From Bacteroidales bacterium (lineage in GTDB: Bacteria > Bacteroidota > Bacteroidia > Bacteroidales > UBA932), in NCBI GenBank assembly GCA_023227835.1, contig JALOCI010000087.1:1-7662 (forward strand): a stretch of 7,662 bases of DNA, written 5' to 3'. A program made the position numbers and the translations under genes. Under the pieces are notes generated by a model, which was not told the origin of the DNA, did not search any database, and saw nothing but the letters and a program-made list of their open reading frames with translations. The first letter of the stretch is position 1. Each line of letters begins with the position of its first letter. Positions 1 to 6,147 of this stretch are shown here, piece by piece.

Positions 1-579
1 CTCGTCCGTGATTACCGTCGTCGCGCCATTGAACGCCGTGGTGTTCCCGCCCGCGTCGGTGTCGTCCGTGTAGGCGTCGCTGACCTCTTGCGCGAAGAGC
101 GTCACGGTCCCGACCATGGCGTCATCAGTATCGCCCACGCGGAAGCCCTCGAAGTGCAGGACGATCGCTTCCGCGTCGTCCCAGTCGGCCGGGATGTGTG
201 CCTCCCCGGCGACGGTCGCGCGCGTGCTGCCGGAGTCGTTCCACCGGATCCCGAGACACGCCGACCCGACGAGCGAGAACCCGTCGGTCGTGTTGTCGGT
301 GAACGCGGGGATCGCATCGCCCGTGCTCGCCCGGAGCGAGCCGAGCGGGACGACGAGCTCGGCCGCGGCCGACTCGGCGTCGACCTTGAGAGCACCGACC
401 GTGGTTTCGAGGGCCGCGATGTCGTCCTCGGCTTGGAGCACGCCCGCGGCGAGACTCGCCTCCGCGCCGCCCCCGGTCGCGTAAGCGCTGGGATCGTCGA
501 GCCCGTAGTCTACTAGCAACGCCGACGCATCGACGAGGGACAGAGGCCCGAGGCTCGGGACAGTGGGATTAGTTGCCAT
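1..579 (-). CDS. Putative phage virion protein, acidic, partial (3' end beyond the left edge)
   Basis: An open frame begins at an ATG (577-579) and runs without a stop to the window edge, giving 193 residues. It starts 4 bases after the major capsid stop, so it is probably translated with the capsid gene; a GGAG at 592-595 inside the capsid 3' end is a weak, rather distant ribosome site (12 bases). I do not recognise a family. Residues about 37-76 are Ala/Glu/Asp-rich and look helical, possibly a short coiled coil. From about residue 77 the sequence changes to alternating hydrophobic, Thr/Gly/Asp-rich stretches typical of beta-sandwich virion proteins (for example around FSLVGSACLGIRW and AIVLHFEGFRVGD). 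A helix followed by a beta domain next to the capsid gene would fit a head fibre, decoration or head-completion protein, but this is inference from position and composition. The length and C-terminus are unknown. Confidence 0.75.
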   Translation of the reverse strand, partial: MATNPTVPSLGPLSLVDASALLVDYGLDDPSAYATGGGAEASLAAGVLQAEDDIAALETTVGALKVDAESAAAELVVPLGSLRASTGDAIPAFTDNTTDGFSLVGSACLGIRWNDSGSTRATVAGEAHIPADWDDAEAIVLHFEGFRVGDTDDAMVGTVTLFAQEVSDAYTDDTDAGGNTTAFNGATTVITDE

Positions 580-583
580 GGGA

Positions 584-1486
584 TCAGCTCACTCCGTCCA
601 AGTAGCGGATTGCGGTCGTGTCCTCGATCAGCACCCCTGCCGTCGAGAAATACTGGGGGACTTGCTCGCCGAAGGGCACCGGGATCGGCTGATCTTCGGT
701 GAGCTCCGTCGGGATGATCAGGCGCGCCGTACTCTCGCCGGCGGCCATGGTCACGACGCGGCCTCCGTTGCTGGTGGCGTTAGCGAGGTTGCACTTGTGC
801 CAGGACACGAAGCGCACGCCCGGGTGGAGCTTCCGCACGTGGTCGAGGACCGTCGCGGACGAGAACGGATGCATACGCCGCTCGAGAACGTCGTAGCAAA
901 CCTCCGGCAGGATCATGAGGTTCGCTTCCTTGATCCCGTAGGTGGCGGAGCGAACGCCCTGGATCTCGACCGCGATCTCGTCAACGAGCTCTTCGAAGGT
1001 GCCCGCGGCCCACGTGGTACCGCCGCCCGTCTTCGCGCTCGCCGTGCCGACCGCCGCGATCAGGGTCGCGTTAGTCAAGAGCCCGGGGAGCCCGTAAGCG
1101 GTCTGCAGCTCGCCGGCCGCGATCCTCTCGATGAAGCGCTCTGCCTTCGCCGCGTTGTGCCGAACCTGCGCAGCGCTCAGCGAGACACCGGACCGCGCGG
1201 CTTGCTCGATCTCGAACCGGTTATAGTTCAACGCCATACCGAAGCGGTAGACGTTGATCGTTCCGGTCGCCTTGTCGATCGTGCTGGTCGGCAGGTTCTT
1301 CTGAGAACCGTGCGACAGAAGGACCGGATCCTCCCCGGAGAACCGAAGCTCCGAGTGTTCGATCTGCATCGCCCACGAGGGGACGCTGCCGTCGACGGGG
1401 AGGACCGCGCGAGCCTTCGACGGCAGGAACGCCTGCTCCCGACTCTGGGTGATGTGAAGTAAGTCGCGTGCGAGAAGTAGAGTCAT
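584..1486 (-). CDS. Major capsid protein, DUF2184-type (HK97-like fold expected)
   Basis: This 300-aa protein should be the main shell subunit of the phage head. The middle matches the DUF2184 capsid family as I know it: residues 77-140 contain INVYRFGMALNYNRFEIEQA, then a helix (RHNAAKAERFIERIAAGE) and the GLPGLLTN turn at 132-139, followed by the TFEELVDEI helix at 163-171 and a C-terminal beta-rich part ending in a hydrophobic strand (GVLIEDTTAIRYLDGVS). There is no obvious N-terminal scaffolding segment; scaffolding is supplied by the protease/scaffold gene two genes upstream. The ATG start is supported by AGGAA at 1493-1497 with a 6-base spacer. It lies 12 bases after the cement gene and 4 bases before the next gene, so it is part of the head operon. 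Length is normal for the family. Assignment to DUF2184 is from motif recognition, not a search. Confidence 0.87.
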   Translation of the reverse strand: MTLLLARDLLHITQSREQAFLPSKARAVLPVDGSVPSWAMQIEHSELRFSGEDPVLLSHGSQKNLPTSTIDKATGTINVYRFGMALNYNRFEIEQAARSGVSLSAAQVRHNAAKAERFIERIAAGELQTAYGLPGLLTNATLIAAVGTASAKTGGGTTWAAGTFEELVDEIAVEIQGVRSATYGIKEANLMILPEVCYDVLERRMHPFSSATVLDHVRKLHPGVRFVSWHKCNLANATSNGGRVVTMAAGESTARLIIPTELTEDQPIPVPFGEQVPQYFSTAGVLIEDTTAIRYLDGVS

Positions 1487-1498
1487 GGTGGGTTCCTA

Positions 1499-1984
1499 TC
1501 AGGACGCGGCCGCCGGGAGGTTGATCCGAAGCTTGCAGACGCCGGCCCCGGACGAAGCGGTGACGACGCGCACATTCGGGAGGAGCGTGCACGACGCGGT
1601 GTCGGCGTCGTCGCGAACAGCGCCGAGCTGCGAGCCGCCGGCGCCGACCGCGCGACGGACGTAAACGTCGTCGGTGACGGCCATGGCTTCCTCGCACACG
1701 ACCCAGATTTCACCGTGCGCCAGGACCGGGATCACGGTCGCGGCGGCGTAGTCATTCGCGGTCGTGTCGGTGGGCGGAAGCTCGCTCGCCGACCACACGG
1801 CAACCCCGAGCGCCTGCAGCACTTCGGCCGCGCTCGTCGGGACCTTGCACGTCTGAGCGGTCGTGTCCTCGCAGACGAAGACGCCGGCGGGCTGCGCCGC
1901 GGCCGTCATGTAGCCGACGGTCGGATCCCCGATGCTGGCGATCTGGCCCCGGCGGGGGGTCGTTTCCGTTCCGTAAGTCTGCAT
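1499..1984 (-). CDS. Capsid cement/decoration protein (Gp24-like or lambda D-like)
   Basis: A 161-aa small, beta-rich protein encoded directly before the major capsid gene, the usual position of head decoration or structural cement proteins that stabilise the expanded shell. Motifs typical of these proteins are visible: an N-terminal segment with a Gly/Ala turn and GVFVCEDTT (34-42), a central VIPVLAHGEIWVVCEEAMAVTDDVYVR (84-110), where the 'G-x-hydrophobic-V-x-x-E' and 'D-x-V-Y-V-R' pattern recurs in cement proteins, a 'GAVRDDADTA' loop (121-130), and a C-terminal strand ending KLRINLP. The ATG at 1982-1984 is chosen over longer in-frame extensions because it starts 2 bases after the upstream stop and has GGAAGG about 10 bases before it; longer versions would overlap the protease gene with an Arg/Pro-rich segment typical of a shadow frame. 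Four cysteines are present (38, 46, 97, 132) plus one near the end (150), unusual for a cement protein but of unknown meaning. Confidence 0.7.
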   Translation of the reverse strand: MQTYGTETTPRRGQIASIGDPTVGYMTAAAQPAGVFVCEDTTAQTCKVPTSAAEVLQALGVAVWSASELPPTDTTANDYAAATVIPVLAHGEIWVVCEEAMAVTDDVYVRRAVGAGGSQLGAVRDDADTASCTLLPNVRVVTASSGAGVCKLRINLPAAAS

Positions 1985-1986
1985 GA

Positions 1987-2541
1987 TCAGGAGCCCTTCC
2001 CTGCGAAGGCTTCGCGGCTTCGCTTGCGGTAGATCGATTCGTTGGCGCCGTCGGCGACCGGCGCCGCGGGACCATGGGTCCGGTTGTGATCGTGCTCCAC
2101 TGCGGGGGAGCCGTTCGCCAGGAACCCGTCGAGCCATGCGTCCGAGACGTCGTCGGCGATCGTGGCCTTCGGGTCCCCGTGGCGAATCGCGTCGATCTTG
2201 ACCTGGCGCGGGGCCTTGCCGTCGAAGGCGTAGTCCTTCGGGAGCCGGGGCGCGATCGCCTGCCGGAACGCGAGCTCCGCGGTCACGCCATCGGCGATCG
2301 CCTTCGGCAGCCCGTCGAGCTTCTTCGCGGCCTCGACCGCCTTCGCTTCCGCAGCGGCACGCGCGCCTCGCTCCGTCTCGAGTTCCTTCGTCAAGCGCGC
2401 GTTCTCCTCCCGGAGAATCGCGGCGTCGGCGACGAGCCGATCCCGATCGGTCGTGCCGGTCGCGGCCGGCGCGGCGGGGGCGCCGGGGAGCGGCGCGGCG
2501 CCATCGTCGGCGATCAGGGTGTCATTGCTCAGTCGATCCAT
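1987..2541 (-). CDS. Possible nested scaffold protein from an internal in-frame start
   Basis: Within the protease-scaffold gene, Met177 (ATG at 2539-2541) is preceded by GGGGA at 2549-2553 with a 7-base spacer, a better ribosome site than the gene's own GTG has. Starting there would give a 184-aa protein made only of the linker, coiled coil and C-terminal tail, with the protease domain removed. Lambda makes its scaffold Nu3 in the same way from within gene C, so the arrangement has precedent. The position, right at the end of the protease domain (about residue 170), is what one would expect. This is inferred from the start signal and domain boundary only; the internal site could be fortuitous. 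Confidence 0.4.
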   Translation of the reverse strand: MDRLSNDTLIADDGAAPLPGAPAAPAATGTTDRDRLVADAAILREENARLTKELETERGARAAAEAKAVEAAKKLDGLPKAIADGVTAELAFRQAIAPRLPKDYAFDGKAPRQVKIDAIRHGDPKATIADDVSDAWLDGFLANGSPAVEHDHNRTHGPAAPVADGANESIYRKRSREAFAGKGS

Positions 2542-3069
2542 GTCGGTTTCCCCATCGGCGATTAGCCGGGCCTCTCGTCCCGCGCGGGCGAATCCCACGG
2601 GGCCAAGCGCTACGTGGTTTGGTACGAGCCCGCGGAAGATCACGTCGTAAGCGTCGCCCTCAGGGGTAACGCCGGCAGTCCAATCCTTGCTCGCGGTGTA
2701 GGCACACGAGCATTCGACGAGCTCCGTCCCGAGCCGCCCGATCGCGTCGGCGTCGGCGATCTGCAGGGCAGCCCGAACGAAATCGTGCGCGCCCCGCCGC
2801 TCCGTGGTGGAGTCCTGCGCGCGCACGACCCCGACCGCGTGTTGACGCCACGTCGCCGGGGAAACGCCCCCGTCGGGGTGCCCCACCGTGACGGGGGCGC
2901 CGGCGTAGTCCGCGACCCGGACTTCGTCAGGGGGGCGATAGGCCCGGACCGGCGACCCGTCCGGCCGCCGGTAGAGCTGAACGCCGGAGCGCCCGATCCG
3001 CGCGGGGACGACGACACCTCCGCCCGGGGCGGCCTTAGCCGTGCCTAGTCGGGCGGTGTCGATGATCAC
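1987..3069 (-). CDS. Prohead protease-scaffold fusion, DUF2213-type
   Basis: A 360-aa two-part protein. Residues 1-170 match the DUF2213 phage protein family, regarded as a head-maturation serine protease: a hydrophobic N-terminal strand, RRPDGSPVRAYRPPDEV (34-50), VTVGHPDGGVSP with His64 (60-71), an ECSCAY motif with Ser121 in the place of the usual 'ELS-x-GY' serine, and the closing NHVALGPVGFARAG (151-164). His64 and Ser121 are the likely catalytic pair, by family analogy. After an Ala/Pro-rich linker (190-205) comes a charged helix with heptad character (about 210-255, EENARLTKELETERGARAAAEAKAVEAAKK), the expected scaffold coiled coil, then a C-terminal capsid-binding-like tail. It follows the minor head gene by 50 bases and precedes the cement gene by 2. 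The GTG start has no good Shine-Dalgarno; a promoter-like element ends 6 bases before it, suggesting leaderless translation. Confidence 0.85.
   Translation of the reverse strand: MIIDTARLGTAKAAPGGGVVVPARIGRSGVQLYRRPDGSPVRAYRPPDEVRVADYAGAPVTVGHPDGGVSPATWRQHAVGVVRAQDSTTERRGAHDFVRAALQIADADAIGRLGTELVECSCAYTASKDWTAGVTPEGDAYDVIFRGLVPNHVALGPVGFARAGREARLIADGETDMDRLSNDTLIADDGAAPLPGAPAAPAATGTTDRDRLVADAAILREENARLTKELETERGARAAAEAKAVEAAKKLDGLPKAIADGVTAELAFRQAIAPRLPKDYAFDGKAPRQVKIDAIRHGDPKATIADDVSDAWLDGFLANGSPAVEHDHNRTHGPAAPVADGANESIYRKRSREAFAGKGS
2549..2553 (-). promoter_or_regulatory. Shine-Dalgarno for the internal scaffold start
   Basis: GGGGA on the minus strand, 7 bases before the internal ATG at 2539-2541. 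Spacing is near ideal and it coincides with the end of the protease domain. Confidence 0.4.
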
Positions 3070-3075
3070 ACCCCG

Positions 3076-3104
3076 GGTCTAGCACGGCCGTTACGTAACG
3101 TCAA
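3076..3104 (-). promoter_or_regulatory. Promoter-like element before the protease/scaffold gene
   Basis: On the minus strand: TTGACG (3099-3104), 17 bases, TAGACC (3076-3081), with TGC directly before the -10 as in extended -10 promoters. The -35 matches the TTGACR and the -10 partly matches the TAGRRT vegetative consensus of high-G+C Gram-positives. The -10 ends 6 bases before the GTG at 3067-3069, so transcription would start at or next to the start codon. The element occupies almost the whole 50-base gap between the minor head gene and the protease gene. Two further copies with identical spacing lie before the portal gene and the 86-aa gene, which strengthens the call. Confidence 0.55.
3089..3100. 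repeat. Perfect 12-bp palindrome CGTTACGTAACG, possible operator
   Basis: The sequence is identical to its reverse complement over 12 bases. It lies in the only sizeable gap of the head operon, inside the spacer of the promoter-like element and overlapping the last two bases of its -35 box. A dimeric repressor bound there would block the polymerase. The role is inferred from position; the other two promoter-like elements lack this palindrome. Confidence 0.45.
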
Positions 3105-3119
3105 GGGCGCCTGGCACGG

Positions 3120-4436
3120 TCATTGCCAAGGCGGGATCACGGGACTGGATCGGTCGAGCTGCCAAATCGTCGTGGCCTCGCTCCGAAGCGCCCCGCGCGG
3201 GCCGTAGGTGCGGGTCGTCACCCGGATCGCGCGGGCGCCGGCGAGCATCGCGGCCTCTAGCCGGTGCCGTCCGTCGAGGAGCTCCCGGCGGCCGTCATGA
3301 TAGACGGCGACGACGATCGGATCCCGCGCGAGCGCGGCCGCGGTGACGTCGCTTGCACCGGCGAGCTGCGCCCGCGCGTAGTCCCGGGACTCCGGGCGCA
3401 TCCCCGTGCGAAGGTAGCCAAGCGCCGCAGGGCGGAGCACCGGCGCGCGCAGGATCGAGGCTTCAAGCTTGATCCGGTCGAGCAAGCCGAGCGGCGGGAT
3501 CGCGGGCGGCGCGGGGGGCGCGGCTTGCGCCGGCGCTTGACTTTTAGCAAAAGCCGCGGGCGCGGGCGGCGCAAGCCGCCGCGCGGGCACGGGGGGCGCG
3601 GCGACTTGCGTTCGGGGTAGCGCGGACGCAAGGGGAGGCGGGGGCTTCGGCGCTCGGGGCTTCGGCGGGCGCGCCCGTGGCGCGGCGGCACGAGCGCGCG
3701 CGGGCTCGGGGGCGCGCGCGATGTCCCGCGGATCGATCGCCGTCTCGAGCACGGGATCGGCGTGGCAACGGCATTGATAATCCTCGCCGGGGTTGTGCGT
3801 CCCCGTCCCCGTCTCGGGGGGATCGTCATAGCGAAACGTCTTGCCGTCTAGCGCGGCGTGAGAGGGCCGCACGGTGCCATCCCCCGACGAGCGCCACACG
3901 TACTCAACGATCCCTAGGCTTTCATGCTTCGCGCGCGTGACCGCCGCGGCGAGCTTGAGCGTCTGATCCCGAGCCCAGAAACGCGCCCGCGCGCGGGAGA
4001 CGTCGGCGACCTCGAGGAGCTTCGCCGTCAGGTCGTTTACGTGTAGGTTGCCCCACTTTTTTAACGCCCCGTCGAGCCGCGTCTTCGTCTGCTCGCCGAC
4101 CGTCGAGATCAGGGCGACGTTTCGCGACCGAAACGCTTCGAGGAGCTGCGCGCCCCCCGCGGCGCGCGCGCCCTGGATCCGTTCGATCGTCTGTAGTTCC
4201 TCGTTTACCGAGGACTCGATCGACCGCACGGCTTGATCAACGAGCTCCGCCGCGCGCCGGCGCGGAGCCGCGTCCTGGACTAGCCCCCGGTGCCGGGAGA
4301 ACCAGTCCCGGATCGCGGCCTCAACCGCCAGGGAGTAAGCCGTCTGCATGGCGCGGAGCGCCGCGGGGGGAGCTCCTCGCGAGCGCAGCACCCGGCGCGA
4401 CCGGCGCGGCTCACGCCTCGGGGTCGGCGTCGTCAC
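3120..4436 (-). CDS. Minor head protein (Mu gpF/SPP1 gp7 family) with C-terminal ParB-like domain
   Basis: A 438-aa protein that should sit inside or at the portal end of the capsid. Residues about 35-145 are helical; about 145-228 carry the MuF core: RARFWARDQTLKLAAAVTRAKHE, then EYVWRSSGDGTVRPSHAALDGKTF (the W-x(5)-D-x-x-V-R-x-x-H-x-x-L-D-G motif) and HNPGEDYQCRC with Cys222/Cys224 at the end. Residues about 241-316 form a linker almost entirely of Pro, Ala and Arg. After it, residues about 317-438 are an extra folded domain whose VVAVYHDGRRELLDGRHRLEAAMLAGARAIRV (375-406) resembles the ParB/Srx fold motif 'DG-x-H-R-x-x-A'. MuF proteins are known carriers of C-terminal toxin-like domains, so an injected effector is possible, but function is not shown. 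The GTG start overlaps the portal gene by 26 bases; GGAGG is only 3 bases before it. An ATG at 4347-4349 (409 aa) is the alternative. Confidence 0.87.
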   Translation of the reverse strand: MTTPTPRREPRRSRRVLRSRGAPPAALRAMQTAYSLAVEAAIRDWFSRHRGLVQDAAPRRRAAELVDQAVRSIESSVNEELQTIERIQGARAAGGAQLLEAFRSRNVALISTVGEQTKTRLDGALKKWGNLHVNDLTAKLLEVADVSRARARFWARDQTLKLAAAVTRAKHESLGIVEYVWRSSGDGTVRPSHAALDGKTFRYDDPPETGTGTHNPGEDYQCRCHADPVLETAIDPRDIARAPEPARARAAAPRARPPKPRAPKPPPPLASALPRTQVAAPPVPARRLAPPAPAAFAKSQAPAQAAPPAPPAIPPLGLLDRIKLEASILRAPVLRPAALGYLRTGMRPESRDYARAQLAGASDVTAAALARDPIVVAVYHDGRRELLDGRHRLEAAMLAGARAIRVTTRTYGPRGALRSEATTIWQLDRSSPVIPPWQ

Positions 4437-5814
4437 GGGCCTCCGGGTCGTCCGCCGCCCCCGGAGTCACGGGCGCAGCCCCGGGCGCCGCGGGGGGCGC
4501 CGCGGCGAGCGCCGCCATGCGCTCCGCTTCGGCCTCTCGCTCTTCCGTTTCCGCGGCTTCGAGCTCTAGCCGTTTCTTGGCGAGGTCGATCCCGAGCTCC
4601 TCGGCGCGGTTCGTCGCGATGTCCAGCGGGGAGAGCACGCCCATATCCCAATAGAGCTTGTCCGTGTCGGCGTCCGTCTTGCGCAACGCCGACCGCTCCG
4701 CTTCGGTCATCTCGCGGATCGGTGGAAACTCTAGGACGACCGGCGCGCCCTTGATCCAAGATAGGAGCCGCGTCAGCTTCGGCGCGACGCTAGCCCGCTG
4801 ATAGACCGCGACGCGATCGTCAAACTGGGCCCGGTCGTTCTCCCCCGTGGCGCTAAGGCCCGCCGGCTCCTGTCCGAGCAGGATCGCGACCGGGATCTCG
4901 GTCGCCCCGGAAACCTGCAGAACGGCCTGCTCTAGGATGTTCGCGACGCTCGCGAAAGACACTTCTGTCCTAGTGAATTCCTCATTCGTCGCGGCGTCGA
5001 GGAACACGGTTCGGGCGACGCTCCGGCCTTGGGTCATGAGCTGCATCCTGGCCTGTACCGCGGCCTGGTCTTTCTGCCCGAGGAGCCCGATCAACCCTTG
5101 AAGCTTGAGCACCCCGATCGATGCCTCGTCGAGAAGGTGTCCCACGCTTTGCCACGCCGTATCGTAACGCTTGAGCTCCTCGATCACGGGGTCTAGGACG
5201 CTAAGCCACGGCGTCAAATCCGACCGCTTCGAGCGCGCGCGGGGGGAGCCCTCGCAGTAGATCGCCCGCGAAGCGTGGAAGGCGTAGCCCGCGCGGTTGT
5301 GGTCGCCTTGCACCGTGTAGGAGATCGGTTGCCCGAACCGCGGATCGTTGGCGTCCGTCACGCGCGGCCCGGGCCGAAGGTCCGTCCACCTAACCACGTC
5401 GAGCCAAAGGATCTCTGACCGGGGCCCGGGCTCGGGGGCGGGCTCTAGCGGGTCGCCGAAACGGAACCCGGGGATCAACACGGCGCCGCCGCTTAGCCGG
5501 CCCTGAAAGAGCGCCTGAGCTAGCACCCCGTGCGGGTAAAGGTCGGTGGCGTTCAGCCTATCCCACGCCGCCCAAAGCGGGGCCGCGTCGGGTAGATCCT
5601 GGATCTCGGGGCGCTTCCGGAGCGCGTGCTCCGGGATAACTTGCACGACCCGGCGCGAAAGCCAGCTTGTCTCGTAGATCCCTTCGTACTGATCCGCCGT
5701 CTGCGTGGTCGATGCGCCGACCACCCAAAGCGTCGACCGGAGCTTGTCCGCGGTCGTCCCGAGCCCGGTTAGGACGTTTTCCCAGCCGTCGGCAAGGATC
5801 TCGCGTATGGTCAC
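4411..5814 (-). CDS. Portal protein, DUF1073-type
   Basis: This 467-aa protein should form the dodecameric ring through which DNA enters and leaves the head. Evidence is the DUF1073 pattern: an N-terminal YEGIYETSWLSRRVVQVIPEHALRKRPEI (43-71), a Gly-rich GRLSGGAVLIPGF strand (105-117), the ISYTVQGDH...HASRAIYCEG segment (164-189), and the strongly diagnostic helix plus IPVAILLGQEPAGLSATGENDRAQFDDRV (307-335). Residues about 411-436 are a charged helix and the last 30 are Pro/Ala/Asp-rich. Length is usual for the family. The stop overlaps the next gene. The GTG start has no clear Shine-Dalgarno, but a promoter-like element ends 6 bases upstream, so the message may be leaderless. Normally this gene follows terL directly; here two unrelated genes separate them. 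Confidence 0.92.
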   Translation of the reverse strand: MTIREILADGWENVLTGLGTTADKLRSTLWVVGASTTQTADQYEGIYETSWLSRRVVQVIPEHALRKRPEIQDLPDAAPLWAAWDRLNATDLYPHGVLAQALFQGRLSGGAVLIPGFRFGDPLEPAPEPGPRSEILWLDVVRWTDLRPGPRVTDANDPRFGQPISYTVQGDHNRAGYAFHASRAIYCEGSPRARSKRSDLTPWLSVLDPVIEELKRYDTAWQSVGHLLDEASIGVLKLQGLIGLLGQKDQAAVQARMQLMTQGRSVARTVFLDAATNEEFTRTEVSFASVANILEQAVLQVSGATEIPVAILLGQEPAGLSATGENDRAQFDDRVAVYQRASVAPKLTRLLSWIKGAPVVLEFPPIREMTEAERSALRKTDADTDKLYWDMGVLSPLDIATNRAEELGIDLAKKRLELEAAETEEREAEAERMAALAAAPPAAPGAAPVTPGAADDPEARDDADPEA

Positions 5815-5820
5815 GCGCCA

Positions 5821-5849
5821 AGCCTAGCACGCCGGGGCGCGCCTGTCAC
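5821..5849 (-). promoter_or_regulatory. Promoter-like element before the portal gene
   Basis: On the minus strand: GTGACA (5844-5849, 5 of 6 to TTGACA), 17 bases, TAGGCT (5821-5826), preceded by TGC. The -10 fits TAnnnT and TAGRRT loosely and ends 6 bases before the GTG at 5812-5814, the same geometry as the element at the protease gene. The -35 overlaps the stop codon of the 86-aa gene. It could restore strong portal transcription downstream of the inserted pair of genes. Confidence 0.5.
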
Positions 5850-6106
5850 GGGCGCGGCGGCACCCACGCGGCGGGCGCAGTTAACGCGGCTCGGTTACGC
5901 TCTCGGACAGCCTCACACTCCCGATCGTAAGCCGTTATTCGCTGCTTGATCAAGATCTGTAGTAGCGCCAGATCCTCGATCGACAGAGGGATCAGCAGCT
6001 CTGCCAGAGATTCCAGCCGGAAAAGCCGCTCGCACAAAACGCGCCGCTCCTTCGGTGGCAAATCGATCGCCGTTGCGAACACCTGAAAGCCTTTGTCTTC
6101 GGCCAC
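5846..6106 (-). CDS. Small helical protein of unknown function (86 aa)
   Basis: I do not recognise this gene. It begins at GTG (6104-6106), with a good ribosome site AGAAAGGA at 6113-6120 and a 6-base spacer, 15 bases after the stop of the AcrVA2-like gene. The protein is predicted by eye to be almost all helix from residue 17 to 75 (LPPKERRVLCERLFRLESLAELLIPLS..., then LLQILIKQRITAYDRECEAVRERN), with a Pro-rich tail. No signal peptide or membrane segment is evident, and no clear helix-turn-helix motif. Blocks of this gene are about 53-63% G+C by hand count, lower than the structural genes, like much of the gene before it; the two probably arrived together. By position it could be an accessory partner or regulator of the AcrVA2-like protein (an Aca role), or an unrelated moron product. 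A role in packaging is less likely given composition. Confidence 0.7.
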   Translation of the reverse strand: MAEDKGFQVFATAIDLPPKERRVLCERLFRLESLAELLIPLSIEDLALLQILIKQRITAYDRECEAVRERNRAALTAPAAWVPPRP

Positions 6107-6118
6107 GGTCGTTCCTTT

Positions 6119-6147
6119 CTGCTAGCACGCGGGGGGCCCGATGTCCC
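6119..6147 (-). promoter_or_regulatory. Promoter-like element before the 86-aa gene
   Basis: On the minus strand: GGGACA (6142-6147), 17 bases, TAGCAG (6119-6124), with CGTGC directly before the TAG as in the other two elements. The TAG doubles as the stop codon of the AcrVA2-like gene. Here the -10 ends 12 bases before the start codon, and the gene also has a Shine-Dalgarno sequence. The -35 and -10 are each weak matches, so support rests on the shared 8-mer and exact spacing. Confidence 0.35.

Noticed and set aside
563..1462. 299-aa open frame on the plus strand opposite the capsid gene
   Set aside because: It is the antisense shadow of the DUF2184 capsid gene: Arg/Gly/Asp-rich with no family motifs, while the minus frame has clear ones.
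1499..2137. Longer 212-aa version of the cement protein
   Set aside because: The extra 51 residues are Arg/Pro-rich shadow sequence overlapping the protease gene; the ATG at 1984 has family-like sequence from the first residues and tight spacing.
2074..3048. Plus-strand open frames opposite the protease/scaffold gene
   Set aside because: Arg/Gly/Pro-rich composition typical of the reverse of a high-G+C gene, no supporting ribosome sites, and the opposite frame matches DUF2213.
3541..3580. Short hairpins in the linker of the minor head gene (CTTTT/AAAAG and GGCGGC-GCAA-GCCGCC)
   Set aside because: Stems are only 5-6 bp in low-complexity coding sequence and have no positional support as regulatory structures.
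4433..4759. 108-aa minus-strand frame inside the portal gene
   Set aside because: It is an out-of-frame Gly/Arg-rich shadow of the portal coding sequence.
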